Shown: one piece after another, positions 22,322-30,814 of the stretch | How positions within the stretch are numbered: the first letter of the stretch is position 1 | Layout of the letters: every line of letters begins with the position of its first letter | Assembly: GCA_963812965.1 (NCBI GenBank) | Contig: CAWEXG010000006.1 | Location: 248,001-312,000, forward strand | Direction of reading: 5' to 3' | DNA from: DASXMT01 sp963812965 | GTDB taxonomy: Bacteria > Actinomycetota > Acidimicrobiia > Acidimicrobiales > RAAP-2 | Length of the DNA stretch: 64,000 bases | Translations under genes and position numbers: made by a program | The notes under the pieces: generated by a model | The model's input: the letters and a program-made list of their open reading frames with translations, nothing else | The model's database searches: none | What the model was told of the DNA's origin: nothing

Positions 22322-22864
22322 TCACCAATTGGCGACGTGGCAGCCTCCCCGTCCGGTGCGCTCGGCATAGCGCTGGTGGTACTCCTCGGCCGGCCAGAAC
22401 GTCGATGCTGGGGTCACCTCGGTGACGATGGGGCGGCGGAACCGAGCCTGGAACTGCTCGATGGACTCCTTGGCCTCCCTCGCCTGCTCGTCGCCGTAGG
22501 TGAACACGGCCGACCGGTACTGGGTGCCCGCGTCGGGACCCTGTCGGTTCGGGGTGGTGGGATCGTGGTGCTGCCAGAACGCCTCCAGCAGCGTCGGGTA
22601 CGAGACCTTGGTTGGGTCGAAGGTGACCAGCACCGCCTCGGCGTGGCCGGTCGAGCCGGAACACACCTGCTCGTAGGTGGGGTGCTCCACGAACCCGCCT
22701 TCGTACCCGGAGACGGCGTCAACCACACCAGGCACCGCCCGGAAGAACTCCTCAACCCCCCAGAAGCACCCGGCGGCGAACGCAGCCAGCGCCAGCCCCT
22801 CGGGGGCGCCGTCCGGCTCTACCGCCGGCGCCTGCGTCGTGTCCATCTGTGAGCGTCCGAACAT
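22322..22864 (-). CDS. msrA: peptide methionine-(S)-S-oxide reductase MsrA
   Basis: Intact enzyme repairing oxidised methionine. The active-site motif GCFWGVEEFF carries the nucleophilic cysteine; SGYEGGFVEHPTYEQVCSG and the C-terminal EYHQRYAERTGRGGCHVANW region complete the family signature. I choose the ATG at 22864 (MFGRSQMD), which has a GGGAG site upstream, over an earlier GTG at 22891; the extra nine codons would come from a 7-bp repeat (TTCACTC, four copies, about 22877-22906). About 180 residues, normal for the family. No partner msrB is seen nearby. Confidence 0.93.
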   Translation of the reverse strand: MFGRSQMDTTQAPAVEPDGAPEGLALAAFAAGCFWGVEEFFRAVPGVVDAVSGYEGGFVEHPTYEQVCSGSTGHAEAVLVTFDPTKVSYPTLLEAFWQHHDPTTPNRQGPDAGTQYRSAVFTYGDEQAREAKESIEQFQARFRRPIVTEVTPASTFWPAEEYHQRYAERTGRGGCHVANW

Positions 22865-22943
22865 CGCGCTGTCTCCCTCTTCACTCTTCACTCTTCACTC
22901 TTCACTGGGCCTACGTCAGCTGCTGGGCCTGCCACTGCTCCCT

Positions 22944-23831
22944 CTACTCAACTGCTGGATCGCCGGGCTCATTCCGCTGGGCCAGCGCCAGCTCGTAGAC
23001 CCGTCGGCGAGGAACCCCGAGCTGGGCTGCCACCGCGTCCACCGCCCCCCTGGTCCGTTCGCCGGCATCGGTGCGTGCGGCCACCGCATCCAGGATCACC
23101 TCGTCCTCGACAACCGGAGGGTCCGTTGAGGGGGACCCCTCGACCACCAGGACCACCTCACCTCGCAAGGATTGAGCATCGGCCCAGGCCGAAGCGTCGT
23201 CAAGGGTGCCTCGCCACACCTCCTCGTGCAGCTTGGTGATCTCTCGCACCACCGCCACTCGCCGAGCGGCACCGCACACACCGGCAAGGTCAGTCAACGT
23301 GGTCGCCACCCGGCCCGGCGCCTCGAACAGCACCGTCGTCCGTTGCTCGCCAGCCAGCTCGTCCAGTCGACGGCGTCGGTCGCGGCCGGATCGGGGTAGA
23401 AAGCCGTCGAAGCAGAAGCGGTCGGTGGGCAAGCCGCTGACCACCAGTGCGGCGATCACCGCCGACGGGCCGGGAACCACCGACACGGTGACACCGGCAG
23501 CCACGGCGGCAGCGACCAGACGACTCCCTGGATCAGAGACACCAGGCGTGCCGGCATCGCTGATCACGGCCACAGTGCGGCCGGCGGCGACCTCGCCGAG
23601 GACCTCGTCGATGCGGCTGTCCTCGTTGTGCTCGTGCAAGGAGCGCAGCGTCGGCCCGGTGATCCCGGCATGGGTCAGGAGCTTGCGGGAGTGCCGGGTG
23701 TCCTCGCAGTAGATGATCGCAGCGCTAGCCAGTGTCTCTCTGGCCCGGAGCGACAGGTCGCCCAGATTGCCGATCGGGGTGGCCACCAGGACGATCGACC
23801 CCCCAGGACGCTCCAGCTGCAGCCGCTCCAT
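22944..23831 (-). CDS. rsmI: 16S rRNA (cytidine-1402 2-prime-O) methyltransferase RsmI
   Basis: Intact SAM-dependent methyltransferase of the tetrapyrrole-methylase fold. Diagnostic segments: VLVATPIGNLGDLSLRARE, CEDTRHSRKLL, AVISDAGTPGVSDPG, GFLPRSGRDR, and FEAPGRVATTLTDL. The ATG at 23831 (MERLQLERPGG) is preferred; an earlier start at 23867 adds 12 residues but would nearly abut the divergent bL37 gene. The enzyme methylates the decoding centre of 16S rRNA, in keeping with the translation-related neighbours. Confidence 0.93.
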   Translation of the reverse strand: MERLQLERPGGSIVLVATPIGNLGDLSLRARETLASAAIIYCEDTRHSRKLLTHAGITGPTLRSLHEHNEDSRIDEVLGEVAAGRTVAVISDAGTPGVSDPGSRLVAAAVAAGVTVSVVPGPSAVIAALVVSGLPTDRFCFDGFLPRSGRDRRRRLDELAGEQRTTVLFEAPGRVATTLTDLAGVCGAARRVAVVREITKLHEEVWRGTLDDASAWADAQSLRGEVVLVVEGSPSTDPPVVEDEVILDAVAARTDAGERTRGAVDAVAAQLGVPRRRVYELALAQRNEPGDPAVE

Positions 23832-23869
23832 TGGCTGCAAGCTACCGCGCCGAGTAGCCTTGCCCAACT

Positions 23870-23953
23870 GTGTCGAAACGAACGAACAAGCGCAAGATCC
23901 GCGCCAAGAAGAAGGCCAACCACGGCAAGAAGCCGAACTGCGGGCGCGGCTAA
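23870..23953 (+). CDS. ribosomal protein bL37-like peptide
   Basis: A 27-residue basic peptide starting with GTG: MSKRTNKRKIRAKKKANHGK, then KPNCGRG. The central KANHGK-PN pattern matches the short large-subunit protein bL37 found in mycobacterial ribosomes (about 24 residues ending NHGKRPN-). It lies 38 bases from the divergent rsmI start. No ribosome-binding site is seen; a TAGCCT ten bases upstream could be the -10 of a leaderless transcript. It is too short for most gene finders, so it is easily missed. Confidence 0.78.
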   Translation: MSKRTNKRKIRAKKKANHGKKPNCGRG

Positions 23954-23978
23954 GCCCTTTCCGGCTTCATAGGCTTAT

Positions 23979-24014
23979 CGGCTCCCTGATCCAGCCTGCC
24001 TATTCGCTAGACCC
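23979..24014. repeat. dispersed repeat, copy 1
   Basis: A 28-bp sequence starting CGGCTCCCTGATCCAGCC (23979-24006) is found perfectly, in inverted orientation, at 37382-37409; the flank (TAGACCC) is partly shared. Both copies sit between the 3-prime ends of convergent genes. Confidence 0.75.
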
Positions 24015-24015
24015 T

Positions 24016-25095
24016 TTAGCTCTCCTCTGGGCTCGGTGGGTACCACTTGTGGCCGTACTGGACGAGCATCGTCGCCAGCTCGGTCGGCAGGTTGGAAATG
24101 ATTCCGTCGACCCCCATGTCGAAGAGGTAGCGCATCTCCCACTCCTCATCGACCGTCCAAACGTGAACGGCCAGACCGGCGTCGTGGGCCGCCGCCACGA
24201 AGTCCTCGTGGACCACCTTGACCTGGCCGAAGCGCCACGGGACCTGGAGTGCCACGTGACGCATCGGCGGCGGTGTTCGACCTGCCTCCACCGCCTGGTG
24301 GAACTGGGCGACGGCCACGGTCCCCGCTGAGGTCGGGATCTCCGGCGCATAGGCAGAGAAGGCATCGGTGGCAGCGTCGATGAACGAGGCCACGATGACG
24401 TCGTCGACCCGTCCGAAGCGCCGGAGCATGTCGGCCAGCGTCTTCTCGTAGGGCACCACTGCCGGCGCTGTCCGCTTGATGTCGAGGTTGAGGATCACAT
24501 CGGGGAAGTGCTCCAGAACCTCTTCCAAGGTGGCGATACGGAAATCGGGATGGGACCGGGCACGGCCCCTGAAGGGGTAGGCATCGGGGGACAGCTCGTG
24601 GTTCACATCGGCGCCGGGTACGAACCAGTACGCGTTGTCGAGCTTCCGGATCTCGGCCAGGGTCATGTCGGCGATCTCACCGGAACCGTCCGTGGTCCGG
24701 TCCACCGACGGGTCGTGACACACCACCAGATGCCCGTCTGCGGTGGCGTGGACATCGAGCTCGATGCCGGTGGCACCGCCGGCCACGGCACGGCGGATGG
24801 CGTACAGAGTCGACGATGGGGCTTCCCAGGCGCCTCCCTGATGGGCGTAGGCGATGATCCGTCGCTCGAGCCACGGATTGCCCGATCCCTCGACGTCAGG
24901 TTCGACGTCGTCGCCATCAACGTCGTCGTCAGCACTGTAGACAGCATGGTCGCCGGCGCCGTTGGTGCGATCCCCGGCACGGTGAGCAGCATGATCACTC
25001 GCACCATTGGCATGGCCGGTCCCGTTGGCACCGCCGGCGGCGCCATCATCGGCGCCATCATCGGCGCCATCACCAGGGTCGAGGCTACCGTCCAC
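24016..25095 (-). CDS. glycerophosphodiester phosphodiesterase family protein
   Basis: A 359-residue TIM-barrel enzyme splitting glycerophosphodiesters into glycerol-3-phosphate and an alcohol. After an odd N-terminal tail of about 70 residues rich in Gly, Ala and Asp (GDGADDGADDGAAGG), the catalytic barrel begins with YAHQGGAWEAPSSTL (catalytic His), then IELDVHATADGHLVVCHDPS with the metal-binding E-x-D and second histidine. It ends with DMGVDGIISNLPT, the usual last barrel strand. No signal peptide is visible, so it is probably cytoplasmic. The tail is repetitive and may be translated only in part; an internal start near the barrel is possible. It converges on bL37. Confidence 0.88.
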   Translation of the reverse strand: MDGSLDPGDGADDGADDGAAGGANGTGHANGASDHAAHRAGDRTNGAGDHAVYSADDDVDGDDVEPDVEGSGNPWLERRIIAYAHQGGAWEAPSSTLYAIRRAVAGGATGIELDVHATADGHLVVCHDPSVDRTTDGSGEIADMTLAEIRKLDNAYWFVPGADVNHELSPDAYPFRGRARSHPDFRIATLEEVLEHFPDVILNLDIKRTAPAVVPYEKTLADMLRRFGRVDDVIVASFIDAATDAFSAYAPEIPTSAGTVAVAQFHQAVEAGRTPPPMRHVALQVPWRFGQVKVVHEDFVAAAHDAGLAVHVWTVDEEWEMRYLFDMGVDGIISNLPTELATMLVQYGHKWYPPSPEES

Positions 25096-25121
25096 AGAAG
25101 AACGGTAGCCTCTGCCAGATC

Positions 25122-25727
25122 ATGCTTGACCATGTCTTCATCCAACTCGTGACGTCGCTCAAAGAGTCGTTCGAATCCGCCCTCCTCCAACGACAAGCGG
25201 TCGAGGAGCGGTTCCAGGTCGACGTGTTCCTCGGTGACGTCAGCTTCGAGACCTCCTACAGCCTGCCTGGCGAGCAGCGCCCGGCTCGCATCAGAGTGGA
25301 TGCCAGCCTGGACTGGCCGACCTGGAGCCAGACGGGATACCGGAGCTGGTTGATCGGCGAAGAGCCTGAGGAGCCTCCCGAAGTGCTAGTGGAGATCGCG
25401 TTCCGGGCACAGAACCTCGACAGCGTCCCTCCTCTCGCTCCGCTGCTTGCTGCCCTCCCGGCCGATCTCACCGTGCTGCGAGGCAGCCACCTGGTCCGAA
25501 GCGCACCGACCGTGGAGCAAGTGTTCACCGATGACCCCCGGGGCCCAGAGTGCGCGGTCGAGGTGAGCTACGAAGGCGCCTGCTCGCTCAGCGACGGCGT
25601 GCTCGACGACCCTTCACAGCTGAGCCAGGCGTTCGCGCCGCTCGGCCGGTCGCTTGCGTCGGTGCTGGTCCGCCTCGGAGATCTGCCCTTCACGTTCCGT
25701 CCAACGGCACCCGTCGACCCGGCCTGA
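25122..25727 (+). CDS. conserved-looking protein of unknown function
   Basis: A 201-residue acidic, soluble protein with no transmembrane segment or motif I recognise. It begins MLDHVFIQLVTSLKESFESA (amphipathic helix), then beta-rich stretches such as VDVFLGDVSFETSYSLPGEQ and ADLTVLRGSHL. It diverges from the glycerophosphodiesterase (26 bases apart), so they may share a promoter region, and it converges on cassette B. Codon use and an uninterrupted frame support a real gene. Confidence 0.65.
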   Translation: MLDHVFIQLVTSLKESFESALLQRQAVEERFQVDVFLGDVSFETSYSLPGEQRPARIRVDASLDWPTWSQTGYRSWLIGEEPEEPPEVLVEIAFRAQNLDSVPPLAPLLAALPADLTVLRGSHLVRSAPTVEQVFTDDPRGPECAVEVSYEGACSLSDGVLDDPSQLSQAFAPLGRSLASVLVRLGDLPFTFRPTAPVDPA

Positions 25728-25833
25728 CCTGCTCCTGCATCGAGACCATCCCGACGGCAGACAGCGAGCCCGGACTGCCCAACCACTGAGCCTCCGGGCC
25801 AGGGACCACACGCTGCGTACGAGCAACGAGACT

Positions 25834-25874
25834 GCGTGGCCCCCCGTCCGGGGTTAGGGGGCGGGGGACCACAC
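25834..25874 (-). terminator. conserved 3-prime hairpin of cassette B
   Basis: The same GTGG-CCCCCG ... CGGGGGACCAC hairpin as after cassette A, here with two base changes in one arm (GCGTGGC for GTGTGGT) that leave two mismatches. The G-rich loop is identical. Confidence 0.65.
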
Positions 25875-25940
25875 ACGGTGAGCCGGTTCCCAAGCTGAGC
25901 TGGGTTCCTGTGGCGTTCTGTTGGTGTTTCTGTGTCCGTG

Positions 25941-25986
25941 GGCTCGCTGTCCCTGGGGCAGAACAAGCTCCCAGGGACAGCGAGCC
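25941..25986 (-). terminator. perfect 17-bp hairpin downstream of cassette B
   Basis: GGCTCGCTGTCCCTGGG and its exact complement are separated by 12 bases, just past the stop of cassette B. It lacks a T-run but is strong enough to stop transcription or protect the mRNA end. A and C hold imperfect versions. Confidence 0.7.
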
Positions 25987-26006
25987 TCACGTCCTTATTG
26001 GAGTAC

Positions 26007-29000
26007 CTACGGTGCGATGCCCACGATCGGGGCCGTTGTCGTCCCGACAGCCGAGCCGTTGAACGGGGCGTTCCCGAAGGTGAAGATGCCGCCGTCGGAT
26101 GCTCCGATCCAGTAGCCACCACCGCCTGGGGTGGGAGTCAGGCCGACGACAGGGGCGTTCGACTGGCCAGCAGCTGATCCGTGGAACGAAGCGTCACCAA
26201 AGGTGAAAACACCTCCATCTTTGGCAACCAGCCAGTAGCCGTTGCCCGAAGGCGTAGCTGCCATGCCGACCACGGGGGCGTTCAAGTGTCTGGCCACCTT
26301 CTGAGCCCAGGAACGTGGCATCGCCGAAGGTGAAGATGCCACCGTCACTGGCCACGAGCCAGTAGCCCTGGCCGTCTGGGGTTGGTGCCATACCGACCAC
26401 CGGCTGGTTCAGGTGCTGGCCACCCTCGGATCCGTAGAAGGCAGCGTCGCCGAAGGTGAAGATGCCTCCGTCTGCGGCGACCAGCCAGTAACCCTTGCCG
26501 TCGGGGTTGCTGCGATGCCAACGATAGGAGCGTTCAGGTGTTGGCCACCTTCCGATCCGTAGAAGGCGGCGTCACCGAAGGTGAAGATGCCTCCGTCTGC
26601 TCCGACCAGCCAGTAGCCCTTGTTGTCAGGCGTTGCTGCTATGCCGACGATAGGAGCGTTGAGGGCTCCGCTCTCCGATCCGTAGTTCCCGGCGTTCCCG
26701 AACGTGGAGACGGCTCCGTTGGAGGCAACCGTGCGGTAGCCGGTGGTCGACGCAGCGATGACCGTCAGCGTGGCTGGATTCGTCGTCGCATCAGGCCCAG
26801 CACCGTTGCTGAACACGGCCTGGTACTGGTTGCCATTGTCAGCGCCGTTGTGGCAGGAGTGGTGTACGACGAAGACGTCGCCCCTGCGATGTCAGTGAAC
26901 GTCTTCCCGCCGTCCGTTGACACCTGCCACTGGATGGTTGGGGTGGGATCACCGGTTGCCGCGGCTGTGAACGTGGCCGCTGCGCCGGCCGAGGCTGTCT
27001 GGTTCGTCGGCTGGGCGGTCACCAATGGCACTGTGCCCACTTGGAAGTTCACTGGATCGGACGTCTGCGCCGGTGTGGGACCGCCACTCCACACCGCCGT
27101 CAGCGTGTGTGCGCCGGGCGTCAGAGATGTCGTGGTAAGGGTGGCAATGCCGGCGCCGGGATTCCCGGCGCTCGGCACACTCACTGTCCCGAGATCGGTG
27201 GTCCCGTCGAAGAAGTCCACCTGTCCCACAAAGGGATCGTCCTCCCAATTCGAAGGCGTCGGATTGACCGTGGCAGTCAGGGTCACCGGCGCACCGACAG
27301 AGGCTGGACCAGCTGGGCTCGTCGTCAGCGTCGTCCCAGACACCTCGACCTGTTGGACGACGGCAGGTGCCGTCGAATCGGCAGGGTTGCAAGCGTACGA
27401 TCGGCCGGAACCGCCCCCAGTGAAGCTGAGGGAAGAGATTCCCACGGGAACGACCGAGCCTGGCGTGCCAGAGATGGGCACCGTAGTGGAAAGCCCGGTC
27501 CAGCTCACCGAGGTGGTTCCCTTGGTGTTGTTGCTATTGGGGTTCGTCGGGGTCACCGACGGAGGCGTGATTGTGACTCCGCCGGGAGAGAGCCCGATGG
27601 TGGCGTTGCTCACAGGCGCAAGAGTCGTAGGCCCGGTAGCCGGGTCTATGTTCAGCGTCAGATCGAGAGCACTGACGGGCACGGTCGATCCGCTGGGTAC
27701 GGGGCTCGGGACCGTGGCCACAGCCTCCACTGACGCATTGAGCGTCGGATAGTACGGGCTAGTGGTCTCACAGACGAACGGCGTGCCAGGAGCTGGTGGC
27801 GCCACAGTGAACGTCTGGGAGTACGAACTCGGAGCGTAGACCGGATCACCGGAGTACTCGATGGTGAGGGTATGGGTCCCGGGGCTCAAACCAGCGGTCG
27901 TGAAGTGGAAGGCCCCGAAGTCGTTATTCGAGGTCGTACCTACGACTACTCCGTCGACGAGCTCCGTCAATGTGCCTGTCGGGAATGGCATGATGTCGTA
28001 GGGATCTGACGCAGCCTTAAGATAGGCGCCAGGAGCAATCGTGTACCCCTCGGGCACCGGCGTCGTGGGTATGTAGGGCACGGTGAAGCTTACTGGTGAA
28101 CGTGCCCCATAGGTCATCGTGAACGTTCCGCTGGTCTCTGGCGCCCCACTGCCCGTTTGCAAAGTGGAGTTGAACGGGCTGTCCGATTGGTTACATGTGA
28201 GCGGGTCGGAGCAGCTTCCATTCCAGAGGATCGCCCTGATCCCTTGGGGACCGGGACCGGCATTGTTCGTCGGGTCGTAGGCGATGGACACCTCTAGGTT
28301 GACGGTGAGCGACTGTCCTGGGGCCAGCGAGAACGCTGCTTGCCTCCATGCCGCACGGCGAGGTGCCCGAACCGCTGAAGTAGTAATAGGGGCTGCCCCC
28401 GTAGGAAGTGAGCGGACACCAGTTCCCGGCACCGTCCTGGTAGTTGAGCGTGACGTCGGGACTACTCAAGTAACCGCCAGGGAACCGCAGATCCAGGTAG
28501 AGGTCGTTACTCCAATCCGCACCCGTTCCTGGGTTGGTGAGGGTGACCGAGAACGGGGTCGGGGTTGGCGACGAGAGCTCAACCGTCGTGGGCAGGTTCA
28601 GCGTGACCGACGGCAGTGCTTGGATGGTATAGGGGACGGTTGCTGACGTGCTGCCGGCGTAGTTGAAGTCACCGGAGTAGACCGCCGTCAGTTGAATGGT
28701 CTGGCTCGGCAATGCCGTAGTGGTGAAAGTAGCGCTGCCGTTGCTGACGGGCTCGGTGCCGATCACAGCTCCGTTGGCCACAAAGTTCACGGTGCCGGTT
28801 GCGTTCGTGGCAGTGCTGCTGCCGAAGCTGATCGTGTCAGTCAACGTGACCGGTGTCTGTATCAGCTGCGGGCTAACAGGTGATGCCGTCAAGGTGTTCG
28901 TGGTGGCCTTGCCCGGTGGGGGTGGGATGGGAAGACCAGTGCCCTGGAGGTTGAGGGTGGTGGTGTTGTTGGTGCTGCCTGCAACTCCGTAGGGATAGAT

Positions 29001-29897
29001 ACCACCGTTGACCCCTATCACGCCTGGGCCTCCCTGTGCTATGCCACAAGAGTCGGTCGGGCCACTAGAGGTCCCATCCAGGCCGGTGAAGTCGGGGATG
29101 TTGTAGTTGGAAGCCGAGAGCGTCACGTTGCCGGTCGTGGTGTCATAGGGCGCAGTGGACTGGAAGACCATGTTGATCGGGGTCGACAGGCACTGAGCGG
29201 TGACCGGCTGGGTGACGTCGAGGGTGTAGGACAGGCTGTCATTCAACGTGATGTCACCACTGGAGTTGATCGAACCGGTGGCCGTGCCCGGGTCGACCTC
29301 GTCCATGAAGTAGTTGGTGCATCCCCCGGCTGCTTTGCTACAGACGCCGTACTGGGCCGGCAAGCTCAGGGTTGCGTCGGTGATCACACCGGTCAGCGGA
29401 GCCACGGTGCCAGTGAGCGTGGTGGTGGTCTGGGCCGGGAAGGGCTGCGAGGTCCCGGACGGTGTCGACAGCACCGTCCAGCTGCCCGAAGTCATGTTGA
29501 GCGAGAACGGCTCGGTGCCACCATTGCCGGCATAGAGCGTGAGCTGCCCTGAGGTAGCCGTACTGCTAGCGGCGTCGGTGACGGTGACCGCAAACGTGGC
29601 GGTAGCGTCCGTCGTGGGCGTGCCCGAAAGCACACCGGTTGACGAATTCAGGCTCAGCCAGCTGGGCAACGTGGACCCAGAAGCCACTGCCCAAGTGTAA
29701 GACCCGGTGCCACCGGTGGCAGCCAACGTGGTGCTGTAGGGGGTGTTCAGCGGGGCCAAGGGCAGTGGCGAGGTCGTGGTCACTGATAGCGGGGTAGCCG
29801 CACTGGCGGCACCCACCCCAATCCCGGCCACCGAGCCTGCTACCACTCCTACGACCAGGAGCGTTGCTGCTATGGCCGCGAAAAACCGGCGGGCATA
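26007..29897 (-). CDS. cassette B: secreted Ig-like and propeller protein (frameshifted paralogue of A)
   Basis: Same plan as cassette A. The signal peptide is RRFFAAIAATLLVVGVVAGS with AASAA at its end. A He_PIG-like Ig domain, the cysteine-containing region (VCSKAAGGC), three Ig-like domains, an I-set-like domain and six C-terminal propeller repeats follow. The frame breaks near 28345, 26850, 26505 and 26285; each break lies in otherwise conserved text, so indel errors or true decay are both possible. The first normal in-frame start (GTG at 29846) falls inside the signal peptide, as in A. Internal divergence from A is greatest in the middle domains, while the ends and the promoter are nearly identical. 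Probable role: exported surface or matrix protein. Confidence 0.8.
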
Positions 29898-29906
29898 GCC
29901 GCCGGT
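29881..29906 (-). promoter_or_regulatory. attenuator-like hairpin of cassette B
   Basis: Same 8-bp stem (ACCGGCGG/CCGCCGGT) plus T-run as in cassette A, overlapping the start of the signal peptide. Confidence 0.5.
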
Positions 29907-29952
29907 GAAGTGATAATTATGTGACTCTGCGTGGGAAAAACTTAGGGAGTTA

Positions 29953-29969
29953 CCCCCCCACCCCCCCCC
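29953..29969 (-). repeat. poly-G tract in the leader of cassette B
   Basis: Transcribed strand: nine G, one T, seven G. An ATG at 30007-30009 runs through the tract in frame and meets TAA (29950-29952) directly after it. One G fewer would connect it to the signal peptide, exactly as in A. Confidence 0.6.
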
Positions 29970-30033
29970 GCGAGAACTTTCCCAGATTGAGAATTCTCAA
30001 CCTGAGCATCGCGGGTTGTTGCTGTGTTGCGAC

Positions 30034-30065
30034 GTCCCCGGAACATGTACATCCCCCTGCTTTCG
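30034..30065 (-). promoter_or_regulatory. conserved 32-nt leader block, cassette B
   Basis: Identical to the blocks at 11394-11425 and 63526-63557; contains the palindrome ATGTACAT. Confidence 0.55.
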
Positions 30066-30144
30066 GTTTAGTGAGTGAAACTGTATTTCGTGCTTCTGGA
30101 TCAGATGGTACACACTCTTCGTTTCCCAAACTGGTCGCGATGGC

Positions 30145-30173
30145 ATCTAACTCCAGGTTCTTGATCTTGTCAA
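30145..30173 (-). promoter_or_regulatory. sigma-70-type promoter of cassette B
   Basis: TTGACA (30173-30168) and TTAGAT (30150-30145), spacing 17. Sequence upstream of TTGACA is unrelated to A and C. Confidence 0.75.
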
Positions 30174-30224
30174 GAAGAATTTACGATGTTCTTGTCAAGC
30201 TGAGGGTTCGCCGCAGTAGATCCC

Positions 30225-30449
30225 TTACGCAGGTAGCGCCAGCTCCACTTGCCCGACGTCGACGATGCCTGGCTCGGGGATCGGCAGCCCATCTGCGGCC
30301 AGACCTTCGAGATGAAAGGCGATCGCTTCACTGATCAGCCCTTCTGTCTCCTCATGAGTGGTCCCGGTAGCACCCACCCCGGGAAGAGCGGGCACGTAGG
30401 CACTCCATCCAGGGGCAGTTCGCTCGTAGACCACGGTCCAGGTGCTCAA
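30225..30449 (-). CDS. HicB-like antitoxin
   Basis: A protein of about 74 residues of the HicB family, which neutralises HicA and usually represses the operon. The core WTVVYERTAPGWSAYVPALP and GATGTTHEETEGLISEAIAFHLEGL is the typical partial RNase-H-like fold. The TTG start at 30449 is chosen because it overlaps the hicA stop (TTGA) and has AAAGGAGG a few bases upstream. No DNA-binding C-terminal domain is present, so this is a short HicB. It lies just upstream of the cassette B promoter. Confidence 0.8.
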   Translation of the reverse strand: MSTWTVVYERTAPGWSAYVPALPGVGATGTTHEETEGLISEAIAFHLEGLAADGLPIPEPGIVDVGQVELALPA

Positions 30450-30642
30450 CGCTCCTCCTTTGACAACCCGGCTTGCCACCGAATGCTCCCCAGCGTACCG
30501 GTGCGAGATCCTGACCCGGCTTACCGGCGATCGTCACCCGGCCGGGCTTGGTGGGATGGCGGTACTGTCGATGACTACCCCGTTGGGCCACCTGCCGCCA
30601 GCCATCATGCTCCAACATCCGGACCACCTCTCGGACCTTCAT
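30446..30642 (-). CDS. HicA-like mRNA interferase toxin (one frameshift)
   Basis: A dsRBD-like toxin of about 65 residues. MKVREVVRMLEHDGWRQVAQ, then RGSHRQYRHPTKPGRVTIAG carries the catalytic histidine (GSH). After GKPGQDLAP the frame slips by one missing base near 30512; the next frame continues GTLGSIRWQAGLSKEER to a stop overlapping hicB. The family normally reads PPGTL-SI-RQAGL here, so the joined chain fits well. If the slip is real the toxin is inactive. HicA cleaves mRNA until bound by HicB. Confidence 0.78.
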
Positions 30643-30814
30643 CAGCCGGGACGCTATCTGGCGGGTGTTCACCGACGATTGGGCCGCGGCTTCGAGCGGA
30701 ACTAGGTCGACAGATCAACAGCAAGGCACTCGGCCAGTCACAGATCTCGGGTCAAATCCAGTCTCACGTCAGGGACCGACGCCTGCTACTTCTCTGTCAC
30801 ACCCTCCTGGAATC

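Noticed and set aside
22877..22906. 7-bp repeat (TTCACTC) as part of the msrA coding region
   Set aside because: An ATG further in with its own ribosome-binding site gives the usual MsrA start; the repeat is probably untranslated.
26538..27752. Plus-strand open frame of 404 codons opposite cassette B (similar ones opposite A and C)
   Set aside because: It mirrors the Ig-like domains on the other strand, and its counterparts in A and C appear only because the DNA is similar. No motif or ribosome-binding site supports it.
30665..30814. Extended N-terminus of the DUF222/HNH protein
   Set aside because: The extra 50 residues are low-complexity and overlap the hicAB promoter region; the ATG at 30815 begins the family-like sequence.
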